Below, piece after piece: positions 31,674 through 40,800 of a DNA stretch of 64,000 nt. Positions within the stretch are counted from its first letter, which is position 1. Each line of letters opens with the position of its first letter. The notes below the pieces were generated by a model. The model saw only the letters and a program-made list of their open reading frames with translations, made no database searches and was not told where the DNA came from. Source of the DNA: a virus; the IMG/VR virus record IMGVR_UViG_3300024259_002152, positions 1 to 64,000 of that record. The stretch is one strand, 5' to 3'. A program made the position numbers and the translations under genes.

Positions 31674-32402
31674 ATGGGCTATTGTATAGAAACAGATATA
31701 ACAAGGATTATAGCTCAAGCATTAACATCAGCTACCGCTCAAACCTCTGATGATTTAGGCACTCTTTCTAATTTGTTGAATGTCGGTAATGTTCTAGATA
31801 AAAATTTGGTAACTACTGATGACGTAAGTTATTATATTCAACTGGCAGATAGTGAAATAGATAGTATTTTGAGTGAGTTGTATGCTACTCCTTTTTGTGA
31901 AAAAGTGGATTTCGAGACAGAATTATATTCTGATTTAGACCCATCCAATAATACTTATATTGTTATAGAGAAGTATTGCCCGCTAGCTGCTGGGGACATA
32001 ATTTTATTAACGGATGGGACCAATGAAGAGCGTCACGAGATAGATGAGGTTATAGGTGGAGATACTTTTTCTACAGTCACCGCCATACAGTATTCTTTTG
32101 TCGCTGGGACAAGAATTTTAAGGGTTACATATCCTCCTCCTGTTAGATTTATGTCTTCAAGACTTGCAGCAGCAAATATTTATGATAAATATTTTTCATC
32201 AGAAAGCTCGCCTAATACTTCTAATTTCGGTGAGAATTTAAGAGGGTTGGCATATGATAGATTGAATGACGTATTAAATGGTACAATTATAATGCATGGG
32301 CAGCATAGGATTGGTCGTAGGTTTTATAATCCTAATCTTGTGGATCAATATGCTTTGCCTAGTGGTGGAACTATTGAGAAAGGACGTAGGCAGATTCAAT
32401 AA
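31674..32402 (+). CDS. Head-tail connector (DUF1320/gp36-like)
   Basis: ATG 31674 has GGAGA 6 bases upstream and starts MGYCIETDITRII, the usual 'm.Yct..dl' opening of DUF1320 connector proteins. Residues about 45-75 (TDDVSYYIQLADSEIDSILS) match the helix that begins the 'I..Ai.dAs.eId.yL..rY..P' block, followed by ATPFCEKVD. An inserted beta region at 95-155 enlarges it. The C-terminal helix ends in IEKGRRQIQ. It opens the tail morphogenesis block. Confidence 0.7.
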   Translation: MGYCIETDITRIIAQALTSATAQTSDDLGTLSNLLNVGNVLDKNLVTTDDVSYYIQLADSEIDSILSELYATPFCEKVDFETELYSDLDPSNNTYIVIEKYCPLAAGDIILLTDGTNEERHEIDEVIGGDTFSTVTAIQYSFVAGTRILRVTYPPPVRFMSSRLAAANIYDKYFSSESSPNTSNFGENLRGLAYDRLNDVLNGTIIMHGQHRIGRRFYNPNLVDQYALPSGGTIEKGRRQIQ

Positions 32403-32668
32403 TGGGTATGAGAGGTGGAATAACAGAGTTTTTGAATGAAGCTTTTGATAGAGCAAGAGCTGCTGACGGAAAAATTATAGGAGAAGATAATGATATCATT
32501 AAAACAGAGCTTGCTGACACTGATAGGCAAGCATGGGTTAGTCATATGGCGGAGCAATATTTGAAACATGAGCCTATGGATGATCCTCCTCCAGAGTTTG
32601 ATATAATTGAGAAAGACATTATTAGAGAACTGGCGAAAAGAGAGATAAATAAAATTTTGGGGAAATAA
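32402..32668 (+). CDS. Hypothetical head-tail protein, 88 aa
   Basis: This small helical protein (GGITEFLNEAFDRARAADGK, ...EKDIIRELAKREINKILGK) overlaps the connector stop by one base. It sits between the connector and the tail terminator, where head-tail joining proteins are usual. Family not recognised. Confidence 0.55.
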   Translation: MGMRGGITEFLNEAFDRARAADGKIIGEDNDIIKTELADTDRQAWVSHMAEQYLKHEPMDDPPPEFDIIEKDIIRELAKREINKILGK

Positions 32669-32673
32669 TTAAT

Positions 32674-33594
32674 ATGGCAATGGCAGAAGTGCTAGATGGT
32701 GTTAGAAAGATTATTCATAAGTGGGTGAATACCTCTACCAGAATTAATATAGACGTAAGTAGGGGTGATACAATTATTTGTGTCCAAAATAGTCGTAGGT
32801 TTACCGTTGGGGACCAAATTATGTTGAAAAATAACACAGTTTATGAAACTGGGTTAGTTATTTCTGAGATAGATAAGGTGGCTAATCTTATTACTTTAAG
32901 CACTGCTGTTTTAAACGATTGGACAGTAGCTGAAAATACAGTTTTAATAAAAACAATTAATGAGCAATTTGTTCAGGGTATTTATATAGGAGATCCTGAT
33001 GTTATTTCTCATTTTCCTGCAATTGCTGTTAATGGTGTTAGTAGAAGCTCTGAGTGGCTTACGTTAGAGAGCACAAAAGAGAGATATCAAATAGAGGTTT
33101 CAGTTTATGTTAAAGACTCAACACATGAAACAGGTTATAGATTTTTATTGGCGATGGTAGATGAAATACAGAAGGGATTAAAATATAATATAACTCCTTT
33201 AATTAGTGATTATGACTTAACTTCTTTAACACAGGATATCGCAGTAGGAGATGAAACTATATGGGTAGCAGATAGGAGTTTATTTAACAACAATAGAAGA
33301 ATAATGATAGAAGACCCTTTTGAAAGTCATGAAAATTGGGCTACCACATGGTTTACTCCTGAGGAAGATCCTTCTCAAGAAGCTCTTAGATTAAAGGATT
33401 GTGTTCCTTATGCTTTTGATAAGGATGATACAACTGTTGTAGTGCCAAATAGATTTATATTTAATTCATGGCCTGATAGTATTCAATATGGAAGTATACA
33501 TAAGGGAGAATTGCTTAAGGGAGCTAAAATTAGCTGGTTTGCTGAGGAGGAAGAAATGCAATTCTTGAGAAGAGATGAGCCTAGATTGAGATAA
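32674..33594 (+). CDS. Tail terminator-like protein
   Basis: The 306-residue protein has a core with DPDVISHFPAIAVNGVS, ESTKERYQIEVSVYVKDSTH and TGYRFLLAMVDEIQKGLKY. This is the 'fPai.v......s...... .e.y.i.i.vyv.......... l..l.deI...l' arrangement of tail terminator (gpU/gp17-like) proteins. Two beta domains surround it. It lies between the connector and the tube gene, as expected. Confidence 0.6.
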   Translation: MAMAEVLDGVRKIIHKWVNTSTRINIDVSRGDTIICVQNSRRFTVGDQIMLKNNTVYETGLVISEIDKVANLITLSTAVLNDWTVAENTVLIKTINEQFVQGIYIGDPDVISHFPAIAVNGVSRSSEWLTLESTKERYQIEVSVYVKDSTHETGYRFLLAMVDEIQKGLKYNITPLISDYDLTSLTQDIAVGDETIWVADRSLFNNNRRIMIEDPFESHENWATTWFTPEEDPSQEALRLKDCVPYAFDKDDTTVVVPNRFIFNSWPDSIQYGSIHKGELLKGAKISWFAEEEEMQFLRRDEPRLR

Positions 33595-33709
33595 TTAGAA
33601 AATGTAAATAAATAGAGGAAATTTTGGATAGATGTCAAATTAAATAGAGTATATGATATTCTTATAAATAGAAAAGAGTTTATTAGCGGTATAGTAACAG
33701 AATAAAAGA

Positions 33710-33736
33710 GGATTTGATAATAATTTTGTATAATAT
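33710..33736 (+). promoter_or_regulatory. Candidate phage promoter GGATTT-N13-TATAATAT
   Basis: GGATTT (33710-33715) and TATAATAT (33729-33736) are separated by 13 bases, exactly as at 2168-2194. They lie in a 222-base gap before the 33817 gene, next to the tail tube. Confidence 0.5.
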
Positions 33737-33816
33737 AGAAATAATAAAGAATAAAAAAGGGAAATAACAATAATTTTGAGAACACTATTATATAAGAATT
33801 CAATAGGAGAATTACA

Positions 33817-34266
33817 ATGGCTCAGATAGATAGAGATCTTTATAAAACAATCGCGGATGCTTATGCAGCTATCGATGTTAGTTTGTCAGGAGTTGGTACT
33901 CAGGCAAGGACTGCTCTTGATGCGATTGTAGATGTAGATACAACTACGTATCCTGATGAAACTCCATCGGTTGCAGATGCAGATGCTGCATTAGAAATAG
34001 AATTGGCACTTTTGACGCCGTTTAATATTGCTTATATTTCAGCTACAAATATATCTGTAAGTGTCGCTTCTTTACTAGACGCAGTTCGATCTGTTAATAA
34101 TCATGTTATTAATAATACCATAAACGCGGCTACAGCAAAGGCTAAATTGGATGCATGGATTAATGTCGATATGGTTGGCACATGGACAGGAGGAGCCTGC
34201 CCTGCTGGTTGGGCTAATTTGAGCGCAGATGCTGGTTACGACACAACGGATTGGACAACTGTTTAA
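33817..34266 (+). CDS. Virion-operon protein of 149 aa, Ala/Asp/Thr-rich
   Basis: The sequence is a sequence-neutral helical protein (AQIDRDLYKTIADAYAAIDV, ...VASLLDAVRSVNNHVINN) ending in a Trp/Gly segment (GTWTGGACPAGWANLSADAG). It has its own promoter and directly precedes the tail tube, so it is probably abundant and structural. Family not recognised. Confidence 0.6.
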   Translation: MAQIDRDLYKTIADAYAAIDVSLSGVGTQARTALDAIVDVDTTTYPDETPSVADADAALEIELALLTPFNIAYISATNISVSVASLLDAVRSVNNHVINNTINAATAKAKLDAWINVDMVGTWTGGACPAGWANLSADAGYDTTDWTTV

Positions 34267-34319
34267 TTATCAGGATAAATAATGATTAATAATAAAATAA
34301 ATTGTAAAGGGAGATAAAA

Positions 34320-35411
34320 ATGGCTAGTCCTCATGGGTTTTTTAATGCGCCACCTGCTTACATGGGTTTTGTAGGTTTTGTGAGGCTTTTGGGTGGGACT
34401 ATTGTGGGTAATAACGATGGTGTTGATTCTGTATCTCATACCTCTTATCTTGTTAGGGCGACATCGGCTGATGTTAATTTAACACAAGAGATATCAAAGC
34501 CAGAAATAGTTGATAGTCGTTATGATAGGTCTGTCTATCAGTTAGGTCCAAAGTTAGTGGATGGGAGTATTTCTTTTCCTGTTGTCTATGAGGTTCCTAC
34601 TGGTCAAACTGATACTTTGTTTGAAATCCTTTACAGGTATGCTGTTACTCGTCAAAATAGCGGGGCGTTGAGTGATTTTGATTTTGAAGTAAAATATGCA
34701 GCTTCTAATAGTCTACCATTTAATGATGCTGAATTTAAATATACGGGATGTATTGTTAATACATGGCAATTTGCAGTGGCTCAATCAGATATTGTTACTT
34801 GTACGTTTGATGTTATCGGGGTTAATCGTGAACCTGCTGGGACATTGAATCCTCCTACCAGAAGCGATTCTCTTTGCACTACATCTTCGACGACTAGTAC
34901 AGACACTTTAGGAACTACAAGAATTGTTACTTGGAATGATGCCAGAGTTGAGCTTAGTGGAGGTCGATTAGTAGGCGCTATTGGAGGTCAATATATAAGG
35001 ACTTTCGAAGCCAATATTAATAATGATGCAGAACGTTTTTATTCATTGAATACTAAACTTTTCGCACAGGCGATAGCTCCTCGTAAGAGAGATGTAACAG
35101 GTAGTTTGGTTCTTATTGGTAGACATCCAGATTTGAGTTCTGTTGCTTTAACTAATGAAGATAATTGCACAGAATCAGCTAGTCTCAAATTTGGTTACGC
35201 TACTCCCGGAACGGGCGAAGGGTGTTCGACATCAACCTTTAATGTAACTCTTCCTAATGTAGTATACGAAATTGAAACTATGAGCCTTACAAATGACATC
35301 TTTGAATCTACTGTTAATTGGCATTCGTTACCCTCAGCAGGAAGTGGGGTCTGTGATCCTTTGCTCACTACTCTTGGATCTACTACTTTTGATTATGAGA
35401 GTCAAGCATAG
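34320..35411 (+). CDS. Major tail tube protein
   Basis: The 363-residue beta-rich protein includes YQLGPKLVDGSISFPVV near residue 75, TYDV-type strands and a C-terminal half with FEANINNDAERFYSLNTKLF, then AIAPRKRDVTGSLVLIGRHP. This combination resembles tail tube proteins with a two-domain beta-sandwich fold. The position after the terminator and before the chaperones and tape measure supports it. It is followed by a 9-bp hairpin and an HNH insertion. Confidence 0.7.
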   Translation: MASPHGFFNAPPAYMGFVGFVRLLGGTIVGNNDGVDSVSHTSYLVRATSADVNLTQEISKPEIVDSRYDRSVYQLGPKLVDGSISFPVVYEVPTGQTDTLFEILYRYAVTRQNSGALSDFDFEVKYAASNSLPFNDAEFKYTGCIVNTWQFAVAQSDIVTCTFDVIGVNREPAGTLNPPTRSDSLCTTSSTTSTDTLGTTRIVTWNDARVELSGGRLVGAIGGQYIRTFEANINNDAERFYSLNTKLFAQAIAPRKRDVTGSLVLIGRHPDLSSVALTNEDNCTESASLKFGYATPGTGEGCSTSTFNVTLPNVVYEIETMSLTNDIFESTVNWHSLPSAGSGVCDPLLTTLGSTTFDYESQA

Positions 35412-35426
35412 TTGTTGATAATAATT

Positions 35427-35457
35427 AAAATACTTGAACTCAACAATAAAGTATTTT
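35427..35457 (+). terminator. Hairpin after tail tube gene
   Basis: AAAATACTT (35427-35435) pairs with AAGTATTTT (35449-35457) around a 13-base loop. There is no T run, so it may be an attenuator or mRNA-stabilising hairpin instead of a terminator. An overlapping inverted repeat is listed separately. Confidence 0.4.
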
Positions 35458-35512
35458 AAAAATATATAATTGCATATTAAAGAGTGATTTCTTTTTTCTT
35501 TAGTTGAGTTCA
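35435..35512. repeat. 10-bp perfect inverted repeat upstream of HNH gene
   Basis: TGAACTCAAC (35435-35444) and GTTGAGTTCA (35503-35512) are exact reverse complements 58 bases apart, in the gap between the tail tube and the HNH endonuclease. Confidence 0.7.
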
Positions 35513-35546
35513 GAAATTAGATTTTACTCTTTTTTATTGGTGATAT

Positions 35547-36452
35547 ATGGCTAGAAAATATACGATAGAAAAAGTGAAAAATATATTTTTAGAGCAAGGT
35601 TGTAAATTATTGAGTAGAGAATATAAGAGGGTTCATGATATTTTAGATTACGAATGTAATTGCGGTATTGTTTCTAAAATAAGTTTAAGTAGTTTTTTAA
35701 ATGGTTGTAGATGTAAAGAATGTGGTAATAAGAAAAAGGGTAATAATACAAAATATTCTTATGAGCAAGTGAAAAATATATTTTTAGAGCAAAATTGCGA
35801 ATTATTAAGTGTAGAATATAAAAATGCTCGTGATATTTTACAGTATAAATGTAATTGTGGAAGAATATCTAAAACACGATTAACTCATTTTTTACGAGGT
35901 CACAGATGTAGATCATGTGGCACGAAACAAACAAAGGGCAAATTAAGTTTTTCATATAAAGAGGTAAAAAATACATTTAAGATTAATGGATGTGAATTGT
36001 TAAGTAAAAAATACAAAAGATCTCATGATATTTTAGATTATAGATGTTTTTGTGGTCGAAAATCTAAAATAACATTTGCTCATTTTTTAAGCGGAGAAAG
36101 ATGTAAAAAATGTGGAATAGAAAAATTGACAGGTAAAAATAATCCTAATTACAATCCTGATTTAACTGATGAAGATAGAATAAATAGAAGAAAAATCCCA
36201 GAAAATGAAATTTGGAGAAAAGCAATATATATTAAATACGATTATACTTGTCAAAGATGTTTTCAAAGGGGCGGTAAATTAAATGCTCATCATATTCAGA
36301 ATTATTCTACTAATAAAGAATTAAGATTTGAAGAGAATAATGGCGTCATTTTATGCGAAAAATGTCATAAGAAATTTCATAAGAAATATGGAAATAAGAA
36401 TAATACTCAACAGCAGTTAGATAAATTTGTAAATTTGATTATTTTTGTTTAA
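35547..36452 (+). CDS. HNH homing endonuclease with three zinc-ribbon repeats
   Basis: This 301-residue relative of the 29252 and 52842 proteins has three 'F.ly..C.LLs.eYk...d.l.Y.CnCG..sk...s.Fl.G.rC..Cg' repeats, then NPNYNPDLTDEDRINRR and an HNH domain (CQRC, LNAHHIQNY, CEKCHKKFHKKYG). It lacks the small RHH gene found before the other two. It splits the tail tube from the assembly chaperones, and both neighbours are intact. Confidence 0.85.
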   Translation: MARKYTIEKVKNIFLEQGCKLLSREYKRVHDILDYECNCGIVSKISLSSFLNGCRCKECGNKKKGNNTKYSYEQVKNIFLEQNCELLSVEYKNARDILQYKCNCGRISKTRLTHFLRGHRCRSCGTKQTKGKLSFSYKEVKNTFKINGCELLSKKYKRSHDILDYRCFCGRKSKITFAHFLSGERCKKCGIEKLTGKNNPNYNPDLTDEDRINRRKIPENEIWRKAIYIKYDYTCQRCFQRGGKLNAHHIQNYSTNKELRFEENNGVILCEKCHKKFHKKYGNKNNTQQQLDKFVNLIIFV

Positions 36453-36572
36453 TTTTTCGCCTATCTTTTCTCTATTTTCCTTTCTTTTCTTATTTTTTTT
36501 ATAAGATTTTTGTTTTTTTTCGATATTAATATAACAGTTAAAAAGATGTTTTTCGTTTAATAGGAGAGCAAT

Positions 36573-37019
36573 ATGTCGTTATTAGATAGTCATGATCTGA
36601 TAGAAATAAAGTTGTATTATAAATATATTACAACGTCAAATGGTAAAAAGGTAATTATTTTAGAAGATAAAAAAGCAGAGGAGTTGTTAAAAGATGAAGA
36701 AAAAGCTAAGGAAGTAGAAATATTGGAGACTCAGTGGGATATGCCGAATTGGAAGGAGCAGAATGAAATTTGGAGAGAAACTGATAGTGCTTCTTCTAAA
36801 TCTGTAGATTCTTTAACTGGAGATAAGCCAGTGCCTTTTTTTGTGTATCGAGAGATTATTATTAAGAAGTGTTTAAAATCTTGGAATCTGACAATAAATA
36901 AAGAACCTGTGCCAGTGAGTTCAGAAAATATTGACAAACTGCCAGGTCATGTTGTGATTGCTCTTTTTGATAAATTTAATGGATTTACAGAATTTAGTGA
37001 GGAAGAATTGGGAAACTAA
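36573..37019 (+). CDS. Tail assembly chaperone, upstream (G-like) frame
   Basis: The 148-residue product ends with LKSWNLTINKEPVPVSSENI followed by DKLPGHVVIALFDKFNGF, a pattern typical of tail assembly chaperones just upstream of the tape measure. The last codons TTG GGA AAC before TAA form the slippery heptamer G_GGA_AAC, so some ribosomes should shift -1 into the next ORF and make a longer G-T fusion of about 224 residues, as in lambda. TAGGAG precedes the start. Confidence 0.8.
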   Translation: MSLLDSHDLIEIKLYYKYITTSNGKKVIILEDKKAEELLKDEEKAKEVEILETQWDMPNWKEQNEIWRETDSASSKSVDSLTGDKPVPFFVYREIIIKKCLKSWNLTINKEPVPVSSENIDKLPGHVVIALFDKFNGFTEFSEEELGN

Positions 37020-37049
37020 CTATGGCTGCGAGCGAGTACGCTCGTGGCC
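37010..37049 (+). promoter_or_regulatory. Programmed -1 ribosomal frameshift signal
   Basis: The heptamer GGGAAAC (37010-37016) lies in phase G_GGA_AAC and abuts the stop TAA. Seven bases later an 11-bp stem (37024-37034 with 37039-37049, two G-T pairs, loop AGTA) forms. It is by far the most GC-rich spot in this AT-rich region. A -1 shift reads CTA ACT ATG and continues in the downstream ORF. Confidence 0.88.
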
Positions 37050-37246
37050 GCAAGATAACGGTTAGTCCAGTTCCTAAAGAATTGACATATTTTTCATTAG
37101 CAAAAGAATTTCACTGGTTGCCTGATGAAATAGATAGGCAAGAACCTAAGAAAATCAAAGGTATTATGCATATTTTGTCAGTTTATAATAGTGTTAAAAA
37201 TCAAGAAACAGAACAAGCTAATAGGAAAGCAAAAAATAGGAGATAA
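37022..37246 (+). CDS. Tail assembly chaperone, frameshift extension (T-like)
   Basis: This 74-residue basic ORF (ARGRKITVSPVPKELTYFSL, ...RQEPKKIKGIMHILSVY) is in the -1 frame of the upstream chaperone and is entered through the G_GGA_AAC signal. It has no ribosome binding site of its own before the ATG, which sits inside the frameshift hairpin. It is therefore most likely made only as the C-terminal part of the fusion that bridges tape measure and tube. Confidence 0.75.
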   Translation: MAASEYARGRKITVSPVPKELTYFSLAKEFHWLPDEIDRQEPKKIKGIMHILSVYNSVKNQETEQANRKAKNRR

Positions 37247-37248
37247 AA

Positions 37249-37653
37249 ATGCAAAATTTGTTTGTACAAGAAAATGAAGAATTTACTATTAAATTCACAG
37301 TTGCTACTGATGAGGATGGAACCATCTTTTGTGATATTAATAGAGAATCTTTAGTAGAATCTATTGAGGGAGCAAAAAGCATGGAGATTAAGGATTATAA
37401 GGTTATTTGTAAGAAACCATCATTTGGGAGTACTGCTGCGTTATATAATGCTATTTTTTCAGTGAATGATGATGGTGTTAATTTTAACCCAATATTAGCT
37501 AGATATAATAAAATAGCAGCATTAGTTAAAAGCTGGGATCTTAAAGGGCAAGAGGAGAAACCTACAGAAGAAGATATAAAATCCTTACATCCTTTAATCG
37601 CTACTGTAGTGGGAATTCAGATCGATTTGCAGGTCGGTGGTATATTTAGTTAA
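37249..37653 (+). CDS. Tail assembly protein, 134 aa
   Basis: The protein combines a beta N-terminus (FTIKFTVATDEDGTIFCDIN) with helices around NPILARYNKIAALVKSWDLK and PTEEDIKSLHPLIATVVGIQ. It lies between the chaperone pair and the tape measure, and the 'W.L..... p.t.e.l..L.p.v...v...i' end resembles tail chaperones. TAGGAG-like AGGAG precedes the ATG. A terminator follows. Confidence 0.6.
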   Translation: MQNLFVQENEEFTIKFTVATDEDGTIFCDINRESLVESIEGAKSMEIKDYKVICKKPSFGSTAALYNAIFSVNDDGVNFNPILARYNKIAALVKSWDLKGQEEKPTEEDIKSLHPLIATVVGIQIDLQVGGIFS

Positions 37654-37688
37654 TTTTTAATATTTGTCATATGTTTAATAGTAAATAG

Positions 37689-37718
37689 AGAGGTAGTAGT
37701 CAATTACTACCTCTTTTT
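37689..37718 (+). terminator. Rho-independent terminator
   Basis: A 10-bp perfect stem AGAGGTAGTA/TACTACCTCT with a 6-base loop is followed by five T. It separates the chaperones from the tape measure gene. Confidence 0.85.
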
Positions 37719-37744
37719 CTATATTTAATAAATAAAGGGATATT

Positions 37745-37807
37745 ATGCAAAAAGTAGTATTAATAATTATGCAATATTATTTTTTATATGGATTAAATCA
37801 TGCCTGA
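37745..37807 (+). CDS. 20-aa leader ORF overlapping the tape measure start
   Basis: The ORF reads MQKVVLIIMQYYFLYGLNHA, has AAAGGG upstream, and its stop TGA lies within the first codons of the tape measure gene, which itself lacks a ribosome binding site. A coupling leader is a reasonable reading. Confidence 0.45.
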   Translation: MQKVVLIIMQYYFLYGLNHA

Positions 37808-40800
37808 TAGCGGAGCAATTCGACAAAATGTAATTTTAGAATTAGAGACCCTAGGGGTTTCTAATGCTGCTGGGGTCTTTGATCAGATGGTCAAAGCTGA
37901 GAAAGCAGCAGGAAAAAATTTAGATAAGCTCACGGGTAGTCTAAAGAAATATACCACTGGTTTGCATGAAGCTGGTAAGGCGATGAAAGGGCTTGTTTTT
38001 CCTGCAAGTTTTGGGGCGGCTTTAAAGACAGTTGATGCATATAATAAAACAATTCTAAGTTTATCTGCTAGTACTAATCGTTTAGGGATAGGTTTAAGTA
38101 GTCTTGAAAAGAATCTTAGCAGATTATCACGAGAAACTTCTCTCACAAGAGTAGAAGTCAATAAATTATTTGATGAATTTCAAGCTGGAATGAGGGTTAT
38201 TTCTGTTGGTGATTTTGAAAGTGTTATGAAGAGAATTCGTAGCATTGTTGGAACTAACGTTGATGCTATGAGCAAAATGCAGGGGGCTTTAGCTGGTATA
38301 TCTGAACAATTTCCAATGCTTTCGAGATCTTTAACAGAAATTGCTAAATTATCGAAGGATGCCTCTGCCTCTGATAGAGCTGCTCTGAAATCTAGAATAA
38401 GAAATTTATATATTATTGGTCAGATGAATGATGCTACTTATAAGCAAATATCTGCTTATTTGAGTGGAAATCAGCAGATGTCTGCTGCCGATAAAAAACG
38501 CCAGAAAGAATTACAGGCTCAAACTGAAGCAATGAATGAATTTAGAAGGCATATTGAGCAAATTCATATGGCGGTGGGAACTTTTTTAATGCCGTTAATG
38601 ACCAAGGTTAGCGATGTTCTTAAAAGTTGGTCAACTGGGACAAGAAGTTGGGCGAAAGATTTAACTGTAGCTGGAGGAGTTATTGCTGGTTTGATGGCAG
38701 CTAAAGGGCTTCTTGTTGCAGGAGGTAGGGGGCTTATTGGAGGAGTATTAGGAGGAGGAAAAGTTGGTGGCAAAAAAGGTGGAATTGGAGGTAGTATATT
38801 AGGCGCAATGGGCGGAGGAACTCGTGTTTATGTTACTAATTGGCCATTATCGTTGGGAGGCAAAGATTTGCCTGGGATGGCTCGGGGAAAAGGTGGTCTT
38901 TGGGGTAAAATGAAAGGAGATGTTGGTAAGGCAGGGGGATATGGGGCATTTGCTAAAAAAGCATTACCAGGAGCATTAAAAAAATTAGGAATCGGGGCAG
39001 CTTTATATGGCGGTGGCATGGCTGCTGATTGGTATGGCGGAACATTAGAAAAGAAAGGGCATGAGAAAACTGGGGCTGGTTTTAAAGCTGGAGGAGGTCT
39101 TGCAAAAGTAGGAGGGGCAGCACTTACGGGAGCAGCTATAGGTAGTTTTGTACCAGTTATTGGAACTGCCGTTGGGGCTATTGCTGGTAGTCTCTATGGA
39201 TTAGCCACTGAATGGGGAGGAATACGTAAGAATCTAAGGACAATGTTTGGCACAACCGATAGATTTGCTCCAAAGCAAGGGCCTCGAAGAATGACTCCTG
39301 AAGAAGCTACTTCTTATAGACTTATGCAAGAAGAGAAGAAAGGTATAACATCTGAATCACAGAAACAGTTGTTGGTGTCGGGACACACTAGTAATTTAAC
39401 GAAATTAGCGGGAGGCGGAAGTATCGTCGCCATATATGAAGATTTGGCAAAACAGACTAAAGTGCAAAATAAGTTATTAGAAGAACGCAGGGCTATGAGT
39501 ATAAAAGGAGGAGAAGGAGTAGCTTCGTATGCAGCCAGAGAAAAATCTATAAAAGCTCTTAAAGGGCAATTGGTGGGTCAACAAGGCCAATATGCTATGG
39601 ATGCTGGTTTTATGTCTCCAGACGAAAAGAAAGCTGCCGAGGCAGATATAGCCGATTTTAAAAAGTTTATAGCAGCCAAAGAACAGGAGTTGGCTGTGGA
39701 TATGGAAGTAGATGAGACACTTCAGGATATCTATAGGAAACAGGCTCTTATAACTGGACAACAGGAGTTGCTTACTGGTTTAGCGAGAAGTCATCAAAAT
39801 GTATTACAGGCTATAACTGGTCTTTATGAGGCTCAAGCAGGTTCTTTTACTTCTCTTGTAGAAGAAATGTCAGAAACGGGAAATATAGATATGGGGGCCC
39901 TTACGGACGGTTTAGAAAAATCTCTTTCTTTATTGGAAGCGGAAAAAACATCTGCTGAATCTTTTTTAAAGACTCTACAAGCAAATAAAGATTTAACATG
40001 GGCTCAAGTGAAGGATAAGGAAAATTTAGCAAAAGCAGAAGAGAAATATTTTAAGGGCATGCAACTAACGGGAGAGGAATCTGTATCTGCCCTTCTTGAT
40101 TCAACAAAAATGCTTGAAATTGAAAAGCAGATAAATACAATTCTACCAAGGCGTGCCGAGATGATCAACGCATCGGCAAAAGCTATGGATAAGCTGGTTA
40201 AATCGGCTGAGTTAGCGACTACTAAGCAAGGATTAATGGTTCAGTTAGCTGATAATTTTGCGATTGGTGTTGGAGCTAGTGCAGAGATGAGGGTTAGGCA
40301 ATACGAGGCAGAAGGAAAAGTTATAGATAGATTAAAAAAAGAGTTTCAAATACAGCGAGCGATGTCGGAGACAGCATCGGGAGAAAAACTTCTTTCTGTA
40401 AGAAATAGGATGGCAGAAATAGAAAATGAAATCTTACAACATCAATTAGCTCAAGCTCAAAACATTAAAGTAATGAGAGATGGATGGGTCTCAGCAATTT
40501 CTGCCATGAATACTGGTTTTGGAGGATTTACAGAAATTATAATGGACGGAAATAAAGGTCTTGCTCAGATGCAAAGATTAACAGGTGCTGTTAGATCTAA
40601 TGTAACTGGTGCTATGGCGAGAAGAGGTACAGGGGGCGCGCCTGTTGAAAATGTAGGTTGGGGTGGTTCTCAGAGGTTTACAGCTCGTGGAGGCATAGGT
40701 GGAAGGGTTGAAGGTAGGAGCAAATTTGCCTCGGCTTGGGGAGGTAATGCTACTATGCCATATAACACTGTAGGTTTGGAAACAGAAGCGAGGGGAGCAG

